Origin: Cannabis sativa
Taxonomy: Eukaryota; Streptophyta; Magnoliopsida; Rosales; Cannabaceae
NCBI RefSeq assembly: GCF_029168945.1
Contig: NC_083601.1
Location: 14,288,160-14,352,159 of the forward strand
Length of the DNA stretch: 64,000 bases
Direction of reading: 5' to 3'
How positions within the stretch are numbered: the first letter of the stretch is position 1; each line of letters opens with the position of its first letter. The notes below the pieces were generated by a model that worked only from the letters and a program-made list of their open reading frames with translations, was not told where the DNA came from and searched no databases. Positions 1 to 9,900 of this stretch are shown here, one piece after another. A program made the translations under genes and the position numbers.

Positions 1-229
1 CAAATTTTAATCTCTCTACACAAGTTTGATTGGATTATTTGTAGATTGCTAGAGAATTTTAGACTTTGTGTTGGATTTTTGAAATTTTTGCTCATACATT
101 GTTCAATATTATTGTTGTGAGTGAAATTGAGTTTGATTGTGAAAGGGTTAATTCCCGGGAAGTGGATTTTTAAGGGGAAGTGCTGTCAAAATTTTGCAAA
201 ATCTTGAGAGTTAGAAAATTTTAGGTGAG

Positions 230-1405
230 ATGGGTCCTAAAAGATCAAGAGTGAGTGAGCAAGGGGGCGCCTCATCATCCAACCCACCTAGGGGTTGCTC
301 TAATCTAGATAGAGTGAGGTTTACCAATATGGATGCTCAAGAGCGGTTTTTGAAGTTGAAGGATAGGGCATTCATTGAGGATAGAGGGATTGATATTGTT
401 AACCTAAACCAAACTGCAAATATTCCTGCTGTATTTGCGTCCATCAGAGATCAAATCTTAAATAGGCAGTGGACTAAGTTTGTGGATGTCACCGAGCGTA
501 GCAACCAAACCTTAGCTCTAGAGTTCTTAGCCAACTGGCCAGAAAGAGAAGATGAGAAGGTAAGAGTTAGGGGGGTTAGAGTGCCTGCTTCCACAGCTGA
601 AATTAATGCTCTTTATGAGCTCCCAACCTTTACTTTAGAACAGCAACCTTTGAAGCAGCAAATTCGGGCAAAAAGTTTGGATTATGTGGATATAGCCGAA
701 ACTCTAGGGTATCCGGGACTTAGATTTCATACCTATGATGGAGAACCATATCAATTGTTTCGGTGTGAACTCAACCAGATAGCCAAGGCGTGGCTATACT
801 TTATTAGTGCAAGGTTGCTCCCGAACAAACACTTTTCTGATGCTCAAATTGACAGGATTAAATACGTATATGGAATTATGAAAGGTTATAATTTGAATGT
901 GGGGGACATCATTCGACTGACATTTGATATAATGGTTGAGGGTTCTTGTGGTGGTGGACTTGGACTTGCTGGCATTATCACTGATCTGTGTGAGAAACAT
1001 GGAGTACCACAGTACTCTTATGATACCAAGGTAGCGCCACAATGCAGTATCAACTTATCCACTGTTATGCGACTCAAACCTCCTCACCCTCATGGTCAAC
1101 CACCAGCTCGGGGAGATCCTCCCGCAACAGAACAAGAGGAGCATGAGGACATTGAACCACCACGTCTTGTCGGGCCTCTTGACCCCGCCATGCAGTACAC
1201 TCACAATCAGCTGAATTATCTGATTCAGCAGAACATGCACATGCAGAATTACATGGCCCAGCGGAGTATCTTTGATGAGCAGCAGGTGGCCCAATTGAAC
1301 ACACTTGTTACGAGGATGAATGTCGGTGTGGACGATCTTAATTATTTTGCCATGCCACCCCGCTTCAACCCTTATGACCAACCACCGCCGCCAAACCCCT
1401 TCTAA
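230..1405 (+). CDS. Extra ORF of Athila/Tat-like element (putative plant transposon protein type)
   Basis: An intact 391-residue frame starts at ATG 230. Residues of about 80-270 resemble the plant-specific 'putative plant transposon protein' domain seen in Athila-type ORFs: a conserved EFLANWPERE-like segment, then a V-R-G-V-R-V stretch and an A-E-I-N-A-L-Y-E-L-P motif. After that come helix-rich segments and a Pro/Gln-rich tail with PPHPHGQPPARGDPP and PPPPNPF. I see no signal peptide, no transmembrane segment and no protease, RT or integrase motif. It lies 3' of where pol should be, the position called env-like in Athila, but nothing here looks like an envelope glycoprotein. Its function is unknown. 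The absence of stops suggests either recent insertion or selection. The family call is from remembered motifs, not a search. Confidence 0.65.
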   Translation: MGPKRSRVSEQGGASSSNPPRGCSNLDRVRFTNMDAQERFLKLKDRAFIEDRGIDIVNLNQTANIPAVFASIRDQILNRQWTKFVDVTERSNQTLALEFLANWPEREDEKVRVRGVRVPASTAEINALYELPTFTLEQQPLKQQIRAKSLDYVDIAETLGYPGLRFHTYDGEPYQLFRCELNQIAKAWLYFISARLLPNKHFSDAQIDRIKYVYGIMKGYNLNVGDIIRLTFDIMVEGSCGGGLGLAGIITDLCEKHGVPQYSYDTKVAPQCSINLSTVMRLKPPHPHGQPPARGDPPATEQEEHEDIEPPRLVGPLDPAMQYTHNQLNYLIQQNMHMQNYMAQRSIFDEQQVAQLNTLVTRMNVGVDDLNYFAMPPRFNPYDQPPPPNPF

Positions 1406-2645
1406 GGGGCTCAGGTAAGTTTCTCTCACCCTGGTTTATTTTTACACATTGGGGACAATGTGCATCTTTAGTTTGGGGGGAGTGACTTAAATTTTTTTCA
1501 GTTTATTTGTTTTCGTTAATTAGTTTTTTTTAAGTCTTGTGTTGATAGCTAAAGTGAAAGATTGATTGAACCACTGTTATACACTTGTGCAATGGATTAA
1601 AACATAACTGTGTGCTTGACTTGCAACTGTTTGAATTAAGATGGATGTGTGTTAGGAAGTGGTTCATGGAGACATAAAACATTTGTTCTTGACGCATATC
1701 ACTTCTGTTCTATTTGGTTTGTGGAATGATTGAGTGTACATGAAATAGAATTTGTTTGACATACTCTCTTGAAGCGAAATCCTTGATGATTTTTTTGTTT
1801 GGAAAGTGATTTAGGCAAGTTTTCTTTGGACCGATTGTGCCTTTCAAGCCTACCTAGAAATTTTACCATAGTATACCCAAAGTTGAGCCTTAAATTATTC
1901 TAAAAATTTCTCACCACTTACCTAAGCTAAACTCAGTATCTTTAACTCTTGTCGCTCTGAACATACCTTATTATGCCATGAGCCTTTAAGCAAGTTTGGG
2001 GGGATAAATTGTTGTAAGTGGAGAAACAAAGTGTATTAGTGAGTGATTGAAAATATTGTGTGTAGTGCCTCTAGAAAAAATAAGAAAAGAAAATATGTGA
2101 AAATGTCTTCTTGAAAAAAAAAGCTAAGAAAAATATGAGGTACACACATAAATAAAAAAAAATCGCGATCTCTTACTACTGTTTTTGGGATATATGGAAG
2201 AAAAGAAAGAAAAATAAATGTGGGGGCTTGCTTGGTTAATAATGCTTATGGTATAGTGTAGCTTAAATGACTTCTCACCTACCCATGTACCTAAGCCACG
2301 TGATGATAACCGAAAAAGACCTATTGATTCCAAAGAGAAATTTGTCAACATTAGTGGAGAGAGGTATGTCATTCAAACTTATTGATCATGTGTTAGTGGA
2401 ATGTCGTGAAGTTTAGAACAGTTGTGATATGGACGACAATTGCGATGTTTTATGTTTGTATGAATTACTTACTTGTAAATTGCACATCCAAATTAGTTCT
2501 TAGAGTTGGCAAGTTGAAATTCTGGTTATTGATGGCTTGAAGTTGTGCAGGTGGTGGTAGCAGTTCAATCGTTGGAAAGTTTAGTTATCTTTGTTTGTTT
2601 GTTTTTAGTTCGAGTCTTAGTTTACTCGGGGGCGAGTAAAGAGTC
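1406..2645 (+). other. Non-coding 3' region of Gy1
   Basis: About 1.2 kb between the extra ORF and the polypurine tract. It contains the 1446-1482 hairpin plus G tract, a second G-rich run near 1996, and A-rich stretches near 2070-2165. I found no convincing protein-coding segment on either strand. Confidence 0.6.
1446..1482 (+). promoter_or_regulatory. Conserved hairpin plus G-tract block
   Basis: ACATTG and CAATGT form a perfect 6-bp stem around GGGA (1446-1461), followed by a GTTTGGGGGG tract. The same arrangement follows pol in GyB (minus strand, 19261-19294) and GyE (49693-49726). The role is unknown; RNA structure or an extra polypurine primer are inferences. Confidence 0.55.
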
Positions 2646-2657
2646 AGTTTGGGGGAG
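2646..2657 (+). other. Polypurine tract of Gy1
   Basis: AGTTTGGGGGAG lies immediately before the LTR start, the usual site of plus-strand DNA priming. Confidence 0.6.
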
Positions 2658-2849
2658 TTCGTTAGGCTATTTTTAGCCTAGGTATCAGATATATTTTATG
2701 TGCGTTTTTCGCTGTGTTGGGACGGAATTACGCTTGTTTTCTATGTTTTTCAGGTTCTTTGGAATAAAAGGGGTCTTGGGGGCAGAAATTCAATAAAAGA
2801 CGATCTGAGCCAAGGAAAACACAATTTATGAAGTTTTGTGCACATCTGG

Positions 2850-3015
2850 CCGCGGCTAGACACAGCTTGGCCGCGGCTAGAACACCAAACGAATGAAAAA
2901 AAAATGTGCTCCAGTCGCCGCGGCCAGTGGAAGCTTCGCCGCGGCCATAAAGTCCTTATAGAACCTCGTATTTTCAACATCGATCTGGCCGCGGCGAGCC
3001 CATTTCTAGCCGCGG
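2850..3015. repeat. Cluster of six CCGCGG palindromes in the Gy1 LTR
   Basis: CCGCGG begins at 2850, 2871, 2918, 2939, 2989 and 3010. The copies fall in three pairs, each within GGCCGCGGCTAG, CGCCGCGGCCA or GCCGCGGCGAG contexts. The surrounding LTR is AT-rich. Confidence 0.85.
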
Positions 3016-3069
3016 CGAGATCCCGTACGGACCAGGGGCAATTTCGTCCATCGAACCCTAAAAATTAGT

Positions 3070-3077
3070 TATAAATA
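3070..3077 (+). promoter_or_regulatory. TATA box in Gy1 LTR
   Basis: TATAAATA in the LTR, with the GC-rich cluster just upstream; a likely RNA polymerase II start lies about 30 bases downstream. Confidence 0.5.
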
Positions 3078-3910
3078 GAAAACTGGGATTGGAAGTCAGG
3101 GGAAGCGATTTGGAACCCTAAAACACAGCAGAAAGTGGCAGGAAGAGCGTAGAGATTCAAGTGAAGATCCAGAATTCATCCACAAACAGTTCTTTTCTTT
3201 ATTACTTGTTAATTTCTTTATGTTAAATATTGCTTTAGGAATGGTTATGGATTTGTTTCTGAACTAAATTTCCCATTTAGGGAGGATGATGATTGTTGTT
3301 TAATGTTTTGCCTAGTTAATGTTTAATTACCATTCCTTCATTCTTGTTTGTGAAATTATCTTAATTTGTGTTTAATTTCATGTTTAAGATTGATCACCTT
3401 GTGCATGCTTTATGATCTCAATTCGAAATCTAAAAAGTGAGAATTGAGAATGCTAAAATTGGGATAATCGATGTTCTATGTGAAACGAGAGTATTCACAT
3501 GACTTATGTGACAAGTAGATTATTGCTTAATGCTGATTTCATGTTAGTTTAATTAAGGAATTAATTAGATAACATGTGATTTAGAATCTAGAAGATCTGA
3601 AAAGAGCTAGGTTATTTTATAATCTGTCATTCACTTCAAGAATAGGATAGTAATTGAGCATTAATGATTTGGGTAAACAACAACAGGATTCTCCTCCCTA
3701 TCATCTCATCTTGCTTAAACTTTAACTGTGTTTCACGTTTTCTGAATTACTTTACTTTTCTTAAATCATAATTGTTTTCGATTTGCCAAATAGAATTATA
3801 AGTATAGTTTAGTGGTATTTAATCCAATTCCCTGTGGGATCGACCTCACCTGTGTGAGTTTTACTACTTGATTGCGTATACTTGCGTAGTGTTTATAAAT
3901 TATAGCAACA

Positions 3911-4439
3911 GTTCACAGTATGTCTAGTTCATGTCCCAATGCAATGTTTGATCCTTTTTCTCTAAGATGGTCCTGGAAACTGAAACCCTAATTGATGATG
4001 TCAACCTGGGTGCTGGGTGAAACCTTAGGTGCCCAAGTTGACTCTCGGGGTGCAGGTTCATGTAATTTCAACTATCGGCGCCTGTATTTGATTGTTACAT
4101 GTCTTCATGGTACAGTTGACTGATAAATAGTGAGTTAGATTCAAGTTATTAAAGTCCGAACTTCCATCGAAGAGTTATCGAAGTCAACCTGGGTGTAGGG
4201 CTAGGGACCCCTCTCAGGTCGACTTACTATGACTCGGGACTACTCAACTACGAGATGTCATCTTTCTTACCATGTGTTAAACATTCATGTACACGTCACC
4301 AAGGCTAGTTTTGGTGTAAACACACTTCTAATGTTTCTTTAGTTTCTGAGGTTTGTAATTCTAATTCTTGAATCCAATCGTGTACTTAGTCTCTATGTAA
4401 TTCCACTGCGATCAATAAAGACTTAATTTCTTCTTATTC
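3911..4439. other. Unassigned sequence with two related hairpin units
   Basis: No ORF or family recognised. GTCAACCTGGGTG occurs at about 4000 and again at about 4182. Each copy is followed within 45 bases by a near-complement (GCCCAAGTTGAC and CAGGTCGAC) and then by a GACTC-CGGG-like segment. This suggests a decayed tandem repeat of roughly 180 bp with hairpin arms. It lies between the Gy1 LTR and the copia fragment CoX and may be part of CoX's degenerate pol or a separate insertion. Confidence 0.4.
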
Positions 4440-4612
4440 TAACATTCCATCTAATGTTGCTTTTTTTTTTCTACTCTTTCTATTGATATTAATCTCTGTC
4501 ACTTCAAACTTGGCCACCCTACACCTACTATTCTCACCAAAATATTGACCAAAGCATATATCTTTAACTCTCTTAAAATTTTGCAGTTGTGTAATGCCTG
4601 TCAAGGGTAAAA
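4440..4612 (+). pseudogene. CoX: copia gag-pre-integrase fragment (left part)
   Basis: Translation in the frame through 4506 reads NLCHFKLGHP and continues to a C-N-A-C-Q-G ending just before CoA. This matches the copia pre-integrase zinc-binding region (LWHxRLGHP ... CxxC), with the usual Trp replaced by Cys. The sequence stops at 4612 where CoA is inserted and resumes at 14873 with the integrase core. It is a decayed fragment; its gag, RT and LTRs are not seen. Confidence 0.75.
4608..4612. repeat. Target-site duplication of CoA (left copy)
   Basis: TAAAA precedes the 5' LTR and TTAAA (14873-14877) follows the 3' LTR, a 5-bp duplication with one mismatch. The flanks are the two halves of the same copia pol gene, which independently confirms the insertion. 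Confidence 0.7.
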
Positions 4613-5452
4613 TGTTGGGTTTTATACCCTAAATAAAACTCTTTACAATCTGATTAGTTATCAATATAAGAAATTTGAAGTGATTGATGTTTGCATGAAT
4701 TTTACATGCTAATGGTTTAATATGTTTATTACATTCACACACACAAAATAAGTTAAATCCAGATCATATGTTTATTCACAATTACAGTATCGTCAACACA
4801 GTGGAATGTGATTGTGATCATATGAATCAAAAGACTTGGTCCCTGTTTCATTAGTGTTATTGGATTTACACTAATGTGATAATCAGCGATGATGTGTACT
4901 TACACTTGGAGTAAGTGTTATGTTCTTTCCAGGACATTAGTAAAGTATACTAGTTTCGAATGTATGGAGTATACATTGGACTGGACCGATATTGCAACTA
5001 AGTTAAGATATTACAAACTTACCGTTATATATATCTTTCCAAGTCAATATCAGTAGTTGATCCTAAGATTAAAAGAATCTAAATCCTGATATGCTTAGGC
5101 TCAACTCAGGAGTGCTATTCATGTTCTTTGATTTATTAGTTAAGCCTACTTTTAGGTCAGGGTGATACGTATATTTTGGGAACATGATAGTATGATTGAG
5201 TGGGAGTGCTGAACATAAATATGGAATCTATAACTTCTACTAGTGTATAGAAGTAAAGTGATGATTCCCTTCGAGCTTAGCAAATAGAAGTAAATGGATG
5301 AGCTCTTGTTTAACTGACTAATTATTAGATCACTAAACACCATTTAGAGGTAGCTAAGTGTTTTAAGGGGCAAAATACATTGAGGGGTGAGAACGGTAAA
5401 GAAATCCCATCTCGATGTAGATCATCTACATAGAGGATCTTTAAATCACAAT

Positions 5453-5488
5453 AAGATTATAACAATGGTTAAGATTATAACAATGGTT
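5453..5488. repeat. 18-bp tandem duplication in CoA 5' LTR
   Basis: AAGATTATAACAATGGTT is present twice in direct tandem here and once in each of the other LTR copies of the family, so it arose after insertion or in this copy's lineage. Confidence 0.9.
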
Positions 5489-6080
5489 AAATGAGATAGC
5501 ATATTGATATCGTGAAACATATAATATGCTCTATATAAGTCTGAGAGTGCAATTCTAAGTTCTAAGAGCGGATTCAACGAAGAATTAATAAGTAGGAATT
5601 TACTTGGTAAATTTGGTTCACTTATTGGAAGCTCAGCATATAGATCCATGGTCCCCATTCTAGTTGAGAACATTCTACTTGTAAGACTCATTAATTGATT
5701 CATGATTGATCAATTATAATTCTAAAGTTAGACTATGTCTGATTTTATGAATTTTCACTAAGCAGGGGTGAAATTGTAAAGAAAAGAGATTCTAGGTTTA
5801 TTTATTTATTAATAGACTTTATATGTCTAATTAATAATTAAATTAAATGACAATATTATTTAATAATCTATTTTAGTTATTAAATAATTAGTTTTGGCAT
5901 TTAAAAGGTTAGAATTGGAAAATTGGCGTTTTTGAGAAAATAGAAATAAAATTTCATAAAACTGCAAAATCAAGTGGGGCCCACTAACACACCATGGCCG
6001 GTCACTTATTGTGGATTTTAAAATTGATATTTTCATTATTTTAATGCCAAATAATTCCTAACGTAAACCTAGTAGTTGCC

Positions 6081-6088
6081 TATAAATA
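6081..6088 (+). promoter_or_regulatory. TATA box in CoA 5' LTR
   Basis: TATAAATA within GCCTATAAATAGAAAG. The same box is kept at 14422, 28842, 29757 and 32994 in the other LTRs of the family, including the divergent CoC copy. It marks the probable U3/R region. Confidence 0.65.
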
Positions 6089-6533
6089 GAAAGTGATGGC
6101 TCAGTCAAAAAACAAGTTTTCATATCATCTTCTGACAGAAATTTCTCTCTTCAGAAAAACTGAGCCTTCCTCACTTTCTATACCTGGCCGAAATCCCTCT
6201 TCTCTTTTCATCTTCATAAATTTCGAACCCTAGTGAAAGAGTGAGTGCCCACACACAGCAAGCAGTAACTCAATCATAGATTGGAAGACTGTGAAGGATC
6301 AAACTTGAAAGAGAAGGACATTCGGGCTCAGATCTTGATTATACTCTGCTATAGAAAGGATACAAGGGTTAGAGATCTGAGCAGAAGGAGACATTAATTC
6401 CGCTGCATCAATGTAAGGTTTTCTTAACTTTATATGTGTTTAATTTATCGTTTTAGAAAGTTCATATTTAGGGTGTTTAAACAACATACTTGTGAGTAGA
6501 TCTAAGATCCTGGTAAAATAAATATCCAACAAC

Positions 6534-6545
6534 TGGCCTCAGAGC
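6534..6545 (+). other. Primer-binding site of CoA (variant)
   Basis: TGGCCTCAGAGC starts three bases after the LTR end. The usual copia site, complementary to initiator Met-tRNA, is TGGTATCAGAGC as in CoD; CoA and CoC share the TA-to-CC variant. Confidence 0.75.
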
Positions 6546-6819
6546 CATGGTAATTGATTTACTTGCATGAAATTTGAACTTTAAAACGATTGTTTGTTAT
6601 TTGGATGGTTTCATGGTGTATTCAGTGTTATATGATGATTGATTGATGTTTGTGAATTTTCGTGAAAAATAATTGAATATCTGTTTCTGGAATTATTTTT
6701 ATTGGATAGTATGGAAAAAATTAAGCAAGTTACTTTTTTACAGAAGTCAATTTCGATTTAATTTGAATTAGTTATGATTTTTTGAAGAATCGGAAAAAGA
6801 TAAGGGGCTGTGCACTCTC

Positions 6820-6994
6820 ACGCGCGCGCGGATTCAGACAAGCTTGCTGTCTGAATTCCACATCCGCGCGCGGATTACGTGTCAGAAGCCTCACTTACGC
6901 GCGCGCAGGAGGCTGCAACCTCCCCTGTTCCCCCGAGGTTTCTCGGCTGTCACTCAGGCATGCGCGCGCGGACAGTATGCTTGGCATACTGTCC
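6820..6994 (+). other. CpG-rich structured island in CoA leader
   Basis: A block of alternating CG runs (CGCGCGCG four times) in otherwise strongly AT-rich sequence. It contains a perfect 9-bp hairpin (6832-6840 with 6848-6856, arms ATTCAGACA/TGTCTGAAT) and a perfect 11-bp hairpin (6970-6980 with 6984-6994, arms GGACAGTATGC/GCATACTGTCC, loop TTG). Equivalent islands occur in CoC (30518-30685) and CoD (33688-33850). A role in RNA dimerisation, packaging or translation control is only inferred. Confidence 0.6.
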
Positions 6995-9900
6995 GTACAG
7001 CTCCTAAAATTTTCGTTTTTCTTTGTTTTTTCATGCTTTTTCATGGAATTAACTTCCGATTTTTTGTGTAGTTTTGTATTTATATATTTACTATTCCTAA
7101 TTCAACTCTAATTATCATAATCAATTAATTTAATATATATATTTTTTAATTTAATTCATGATATTATTGTAATTTGAATTCGAAATTAGTAAATATCTAT
7201 CTTTTTGCTTAATTATTTATCTTATTTTTAAATTTGATTATATCTTATCTTATTTTTAAATTTAAGGTCAGATATTAATTTTTTTTTTAAACTAATTTTT
7301 TTTTAAAATATTTTGACCTTATTTAAATTTCAAATAAGATAACTATAATCATGTAATTTTAAATAGATGTAAGATATTTTGCTAACTTTTAAATTTTGTT
7401 ATTTTATTTATTTAAATTAAATTTAAAATCTGAAAAAGATATTTAATTTATTTTTTCTAATTTTTATTTATAAAATAACATTTAATTTTTAAAAGTAGTT
7501 AGCAAATTTTGAAATGATATTTAGGTTAGTTAAAACCTAATTTTTTTAAAATTGTAGGTTTAATTTTAAATATTTTTTTTAATAATTTCGAAATTTAAAT
7601 TAATAATTTTTTTTATTTTCGAAAATAATTAAGTTTTTAATTTTTTTTTTCGAAAATTAAATTAAATTAAATTTTTTATTTATTTATTTTTCGAAATTTA
7701 TTTATTTAAAATTAAATAAATCCTACTTCCAACTATCTAGCTAACCTTGTTGCAGGAGTATGTGGTTTTTAGCTTGTGTGTAAGTTTTCAAAACCTATTA
7801 TTACTTGATTGCAAATAGCCATGGTTAACTTGTTGACAGATCCAATGATCTGATTTTAACTCATGGCTCCCTTGGTCAAGTTAATAATTTGTAACAGGTA
7901 AATTTTACAATTTTCTTTCATCTGTGTATGACCTAGCAACATGATAGGATCCATCCAAGTGTGTACTTGTGTGAGCCTATATGTTTATTTTGTTTTAATA
8001 TAGATGCATATAGGTTGTTGCTAAATAAAATGTCACACCATGATAAATTTTATTTAGGTCCATTTAGTTCTTGGACCTATTCAATTAATAACAGTTATTC
8101 ATTTTAAGGTTAAATTCCTCTCTTTTGGGCCTTGTGTGAGAGTTGGGAGCCATAGAAGTGGGTACGACATACTGAACCCAGCACCCCCTCACATAACTAC
8201 CCCAATTGTGAAGGCCCATTTGCCTAATTTGAATAACTGTACTAGGTTAATTATATTAGTTTGACCTAATAAAATTGAATTAGCAACATAATTAACTTTT
8301 AAAATATATGAAAATTTATTTTCATTTTAATATTTTAAAGTTAATTTTAAGAAAAACACTTTTAGTTTTAGATATTATTTCTAAACAAACTATTTGTATT
8401 TTTCTTGTATTTAATTAAATATAGAATTTTAACTAACTAGATTTTTTCTGGAGCTTATTTAATTAAATATTCCTATTTAAGTTATAAATTAGTTGTATCA
8501 ACTGATTTTTCTTATCTAACTTAAATTTGAATATTTGATTTAAATTTTAAATCAAGTTGAGGAATCCTAGGAATTAGTTATTAAAGATTCTTAAGATATT
8601 TTTTTAAGTTAATATCTTTTCGAATATTAACTTAAAATAGAATATTTTAGATATTTTTTAAGTTAATATCTTTTCGAATATTAACTTAAAAAGATATCTT
8701 CAAATTAAGTGGTTATAACTTAATTTTTGATATTTAATTAAATGTAAATTTGAAATTATTTAAGTTTTAGATTTTTTCTATTTAACTTAAATTAGATATT
8801 TTTCAAATTTTTGTTGAAAAGATACTTAGTCAAATAAGATATTTTCTAGATAGTAATTTCTAGACTACTTATTATTTCTAATATTTAAATAGGAAAATAT
8901 CATAAATTGTGAAATTAATTATTTAAATAATTAATTTTGGTACAATTTTAAGTATATTTTTCCTAGTATTAAACTAGAAATTAATAATTAAGCATTCTCT
9001 ACACTTAATTATTTATTTCTTGAATTTAATACATTTAATTAACTTGAAAAATTTAAATATCTAAGTTGATTTTCATCATGATACTTAAATATTTATTTTT
9101 CATGACACTTAATTAAATAGAAAATTATTTTTAGGTTGAAATTTAATTTTTCAACTTAAATTTAAATAATTTTCAATATATATATATATATTTCTTTATT
9201 TTATTAATCAATTTCGAAAAATTGTATTTTAATTATGCAATATTTTTGAATTTATCTTCAAAAATAGATTGAGTTGTAAATTAATTATTTATTTTAATTA
9301 ATTCTTGGGCCAACTTAAATCAATGATTTTTTCATTTAATTGATTAATTTAAAATATATACATATATATTATTAGAAATTGAATTAATTAGTTAAAAGAA
9401 AATCTAGATAGGTGATATTTTTGCTTGAAGTATTTCTTTTCTATTTTTTATTATTTTTCCGAAAATTGTATAGTTTATATACTTTAAATTTTCGAACTCA
9501 ATAAATATATTCTCAAGGAAATTTTTAAGTTGCTAATTATTCTAATTTAATTCAACTTAAATTAATTTCCTTAATATTTATATTTAAGATTATTACTAAG
9601 ATGGAAATAATTAATTTTATTTCAATCACCATCTAAGTATAATTTTATAAATATTATATTAAATTTAATTCTTAATTACGAATTTAATGAGAATTTATTT
9701 ATTAGAATAATAAAGAAAATACATTTTAAAGAATGAACTTTATTATTATTAAGATATTCGATCTCCATTGTGGGTTTTACAGCGCGTTTGTTTTAGTGAG
9801 TAATCCACCCTAATGGAGGAACGTTCATTAGCAATTTCGCACCGTTTAATCTCGAAAGATAAGTAGTTTGTAAGTGTTTTATATGGTATAGATCACCTTA

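Larger units (their letters stand above)
1..3910 (+). mobile_element. Gy1: 3' part of an Athila/Tat-like gypsy retrotransposon
   Basis: The window opens inside this element. From left to right it holds an extra ORF (230-1405), a long non-coding 3' region, a G-rich polypurine tract and an LTR of about 1.25 kb ending near 3910. The plus orientation follows from the polypurine tract lying just left of the LTR. The short block ACATTG-GGGA-CAATGT followed by a G tract is also present at the matching place in GyB and GyE, which have Athila-type pol genes; this supports the same lineage. gag, pol and the 5' LTR lie outside the window, so the lineage call rests on the 3' end only. Confidence 0.7.
2660..3910 (+). 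repeat. 3' LTR of Gy1
   Basis: About 1.25 kb. The start is placed at CGTTAGGC just after the polypurine tract and the end at GCAACA; the terminal GTT/AAC are inverted, as expected of LTR ends, but the first base looks mutated from T to C. The LTR carries a cluster of CCGCGG palindromes (2850-3015), a TATA box at 3070, and near its end the GGGATCGACCTCA / CTTGCG pattern familiar from Athila LTR ends. The other LTR is outside the window, so the ends are approximate. Confidence 0.6.
4613..6531 (+). repeat. 5' LTR of CoA
   Basis: 1919 bp, beginning TGTTGGGTTTTATACCC and ending CCAACA. It is followed two bases later by the primer-binding site. Compared with the 3' LTR it has an 18-bp tandem duplication (5453-5488) and scattered substitutions. 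Related LTRs in the window: 12979, 16054 (divergent), 27393, 31544 and 39804. Confidence 0.92.

Noticed and set aside
2838..3068. ORFs across the CCGCGG cluster
   Set aside because: The frames result from repeated GC motifs and lie in the LTR; no domain is recognisable.
5446..5703. Antisense ORF repeated in several copia LTRs (also 28225-28452 and 32376-32603)
   Set aside because: It recurs only because the LTR copies are nearly identical; it is broken in the 13.9 kb copy and in the divergent CoC LTR, so there is no sign of selection for the protein.
6782..7111. ORFs through the CpG island of CoA (similar at 30479 and 33756)
   Set aside because: The reading frames are not conserved between CoA, CoC and CoD, and the protein is Arg/Ala-rich low complexity from CG repeats.
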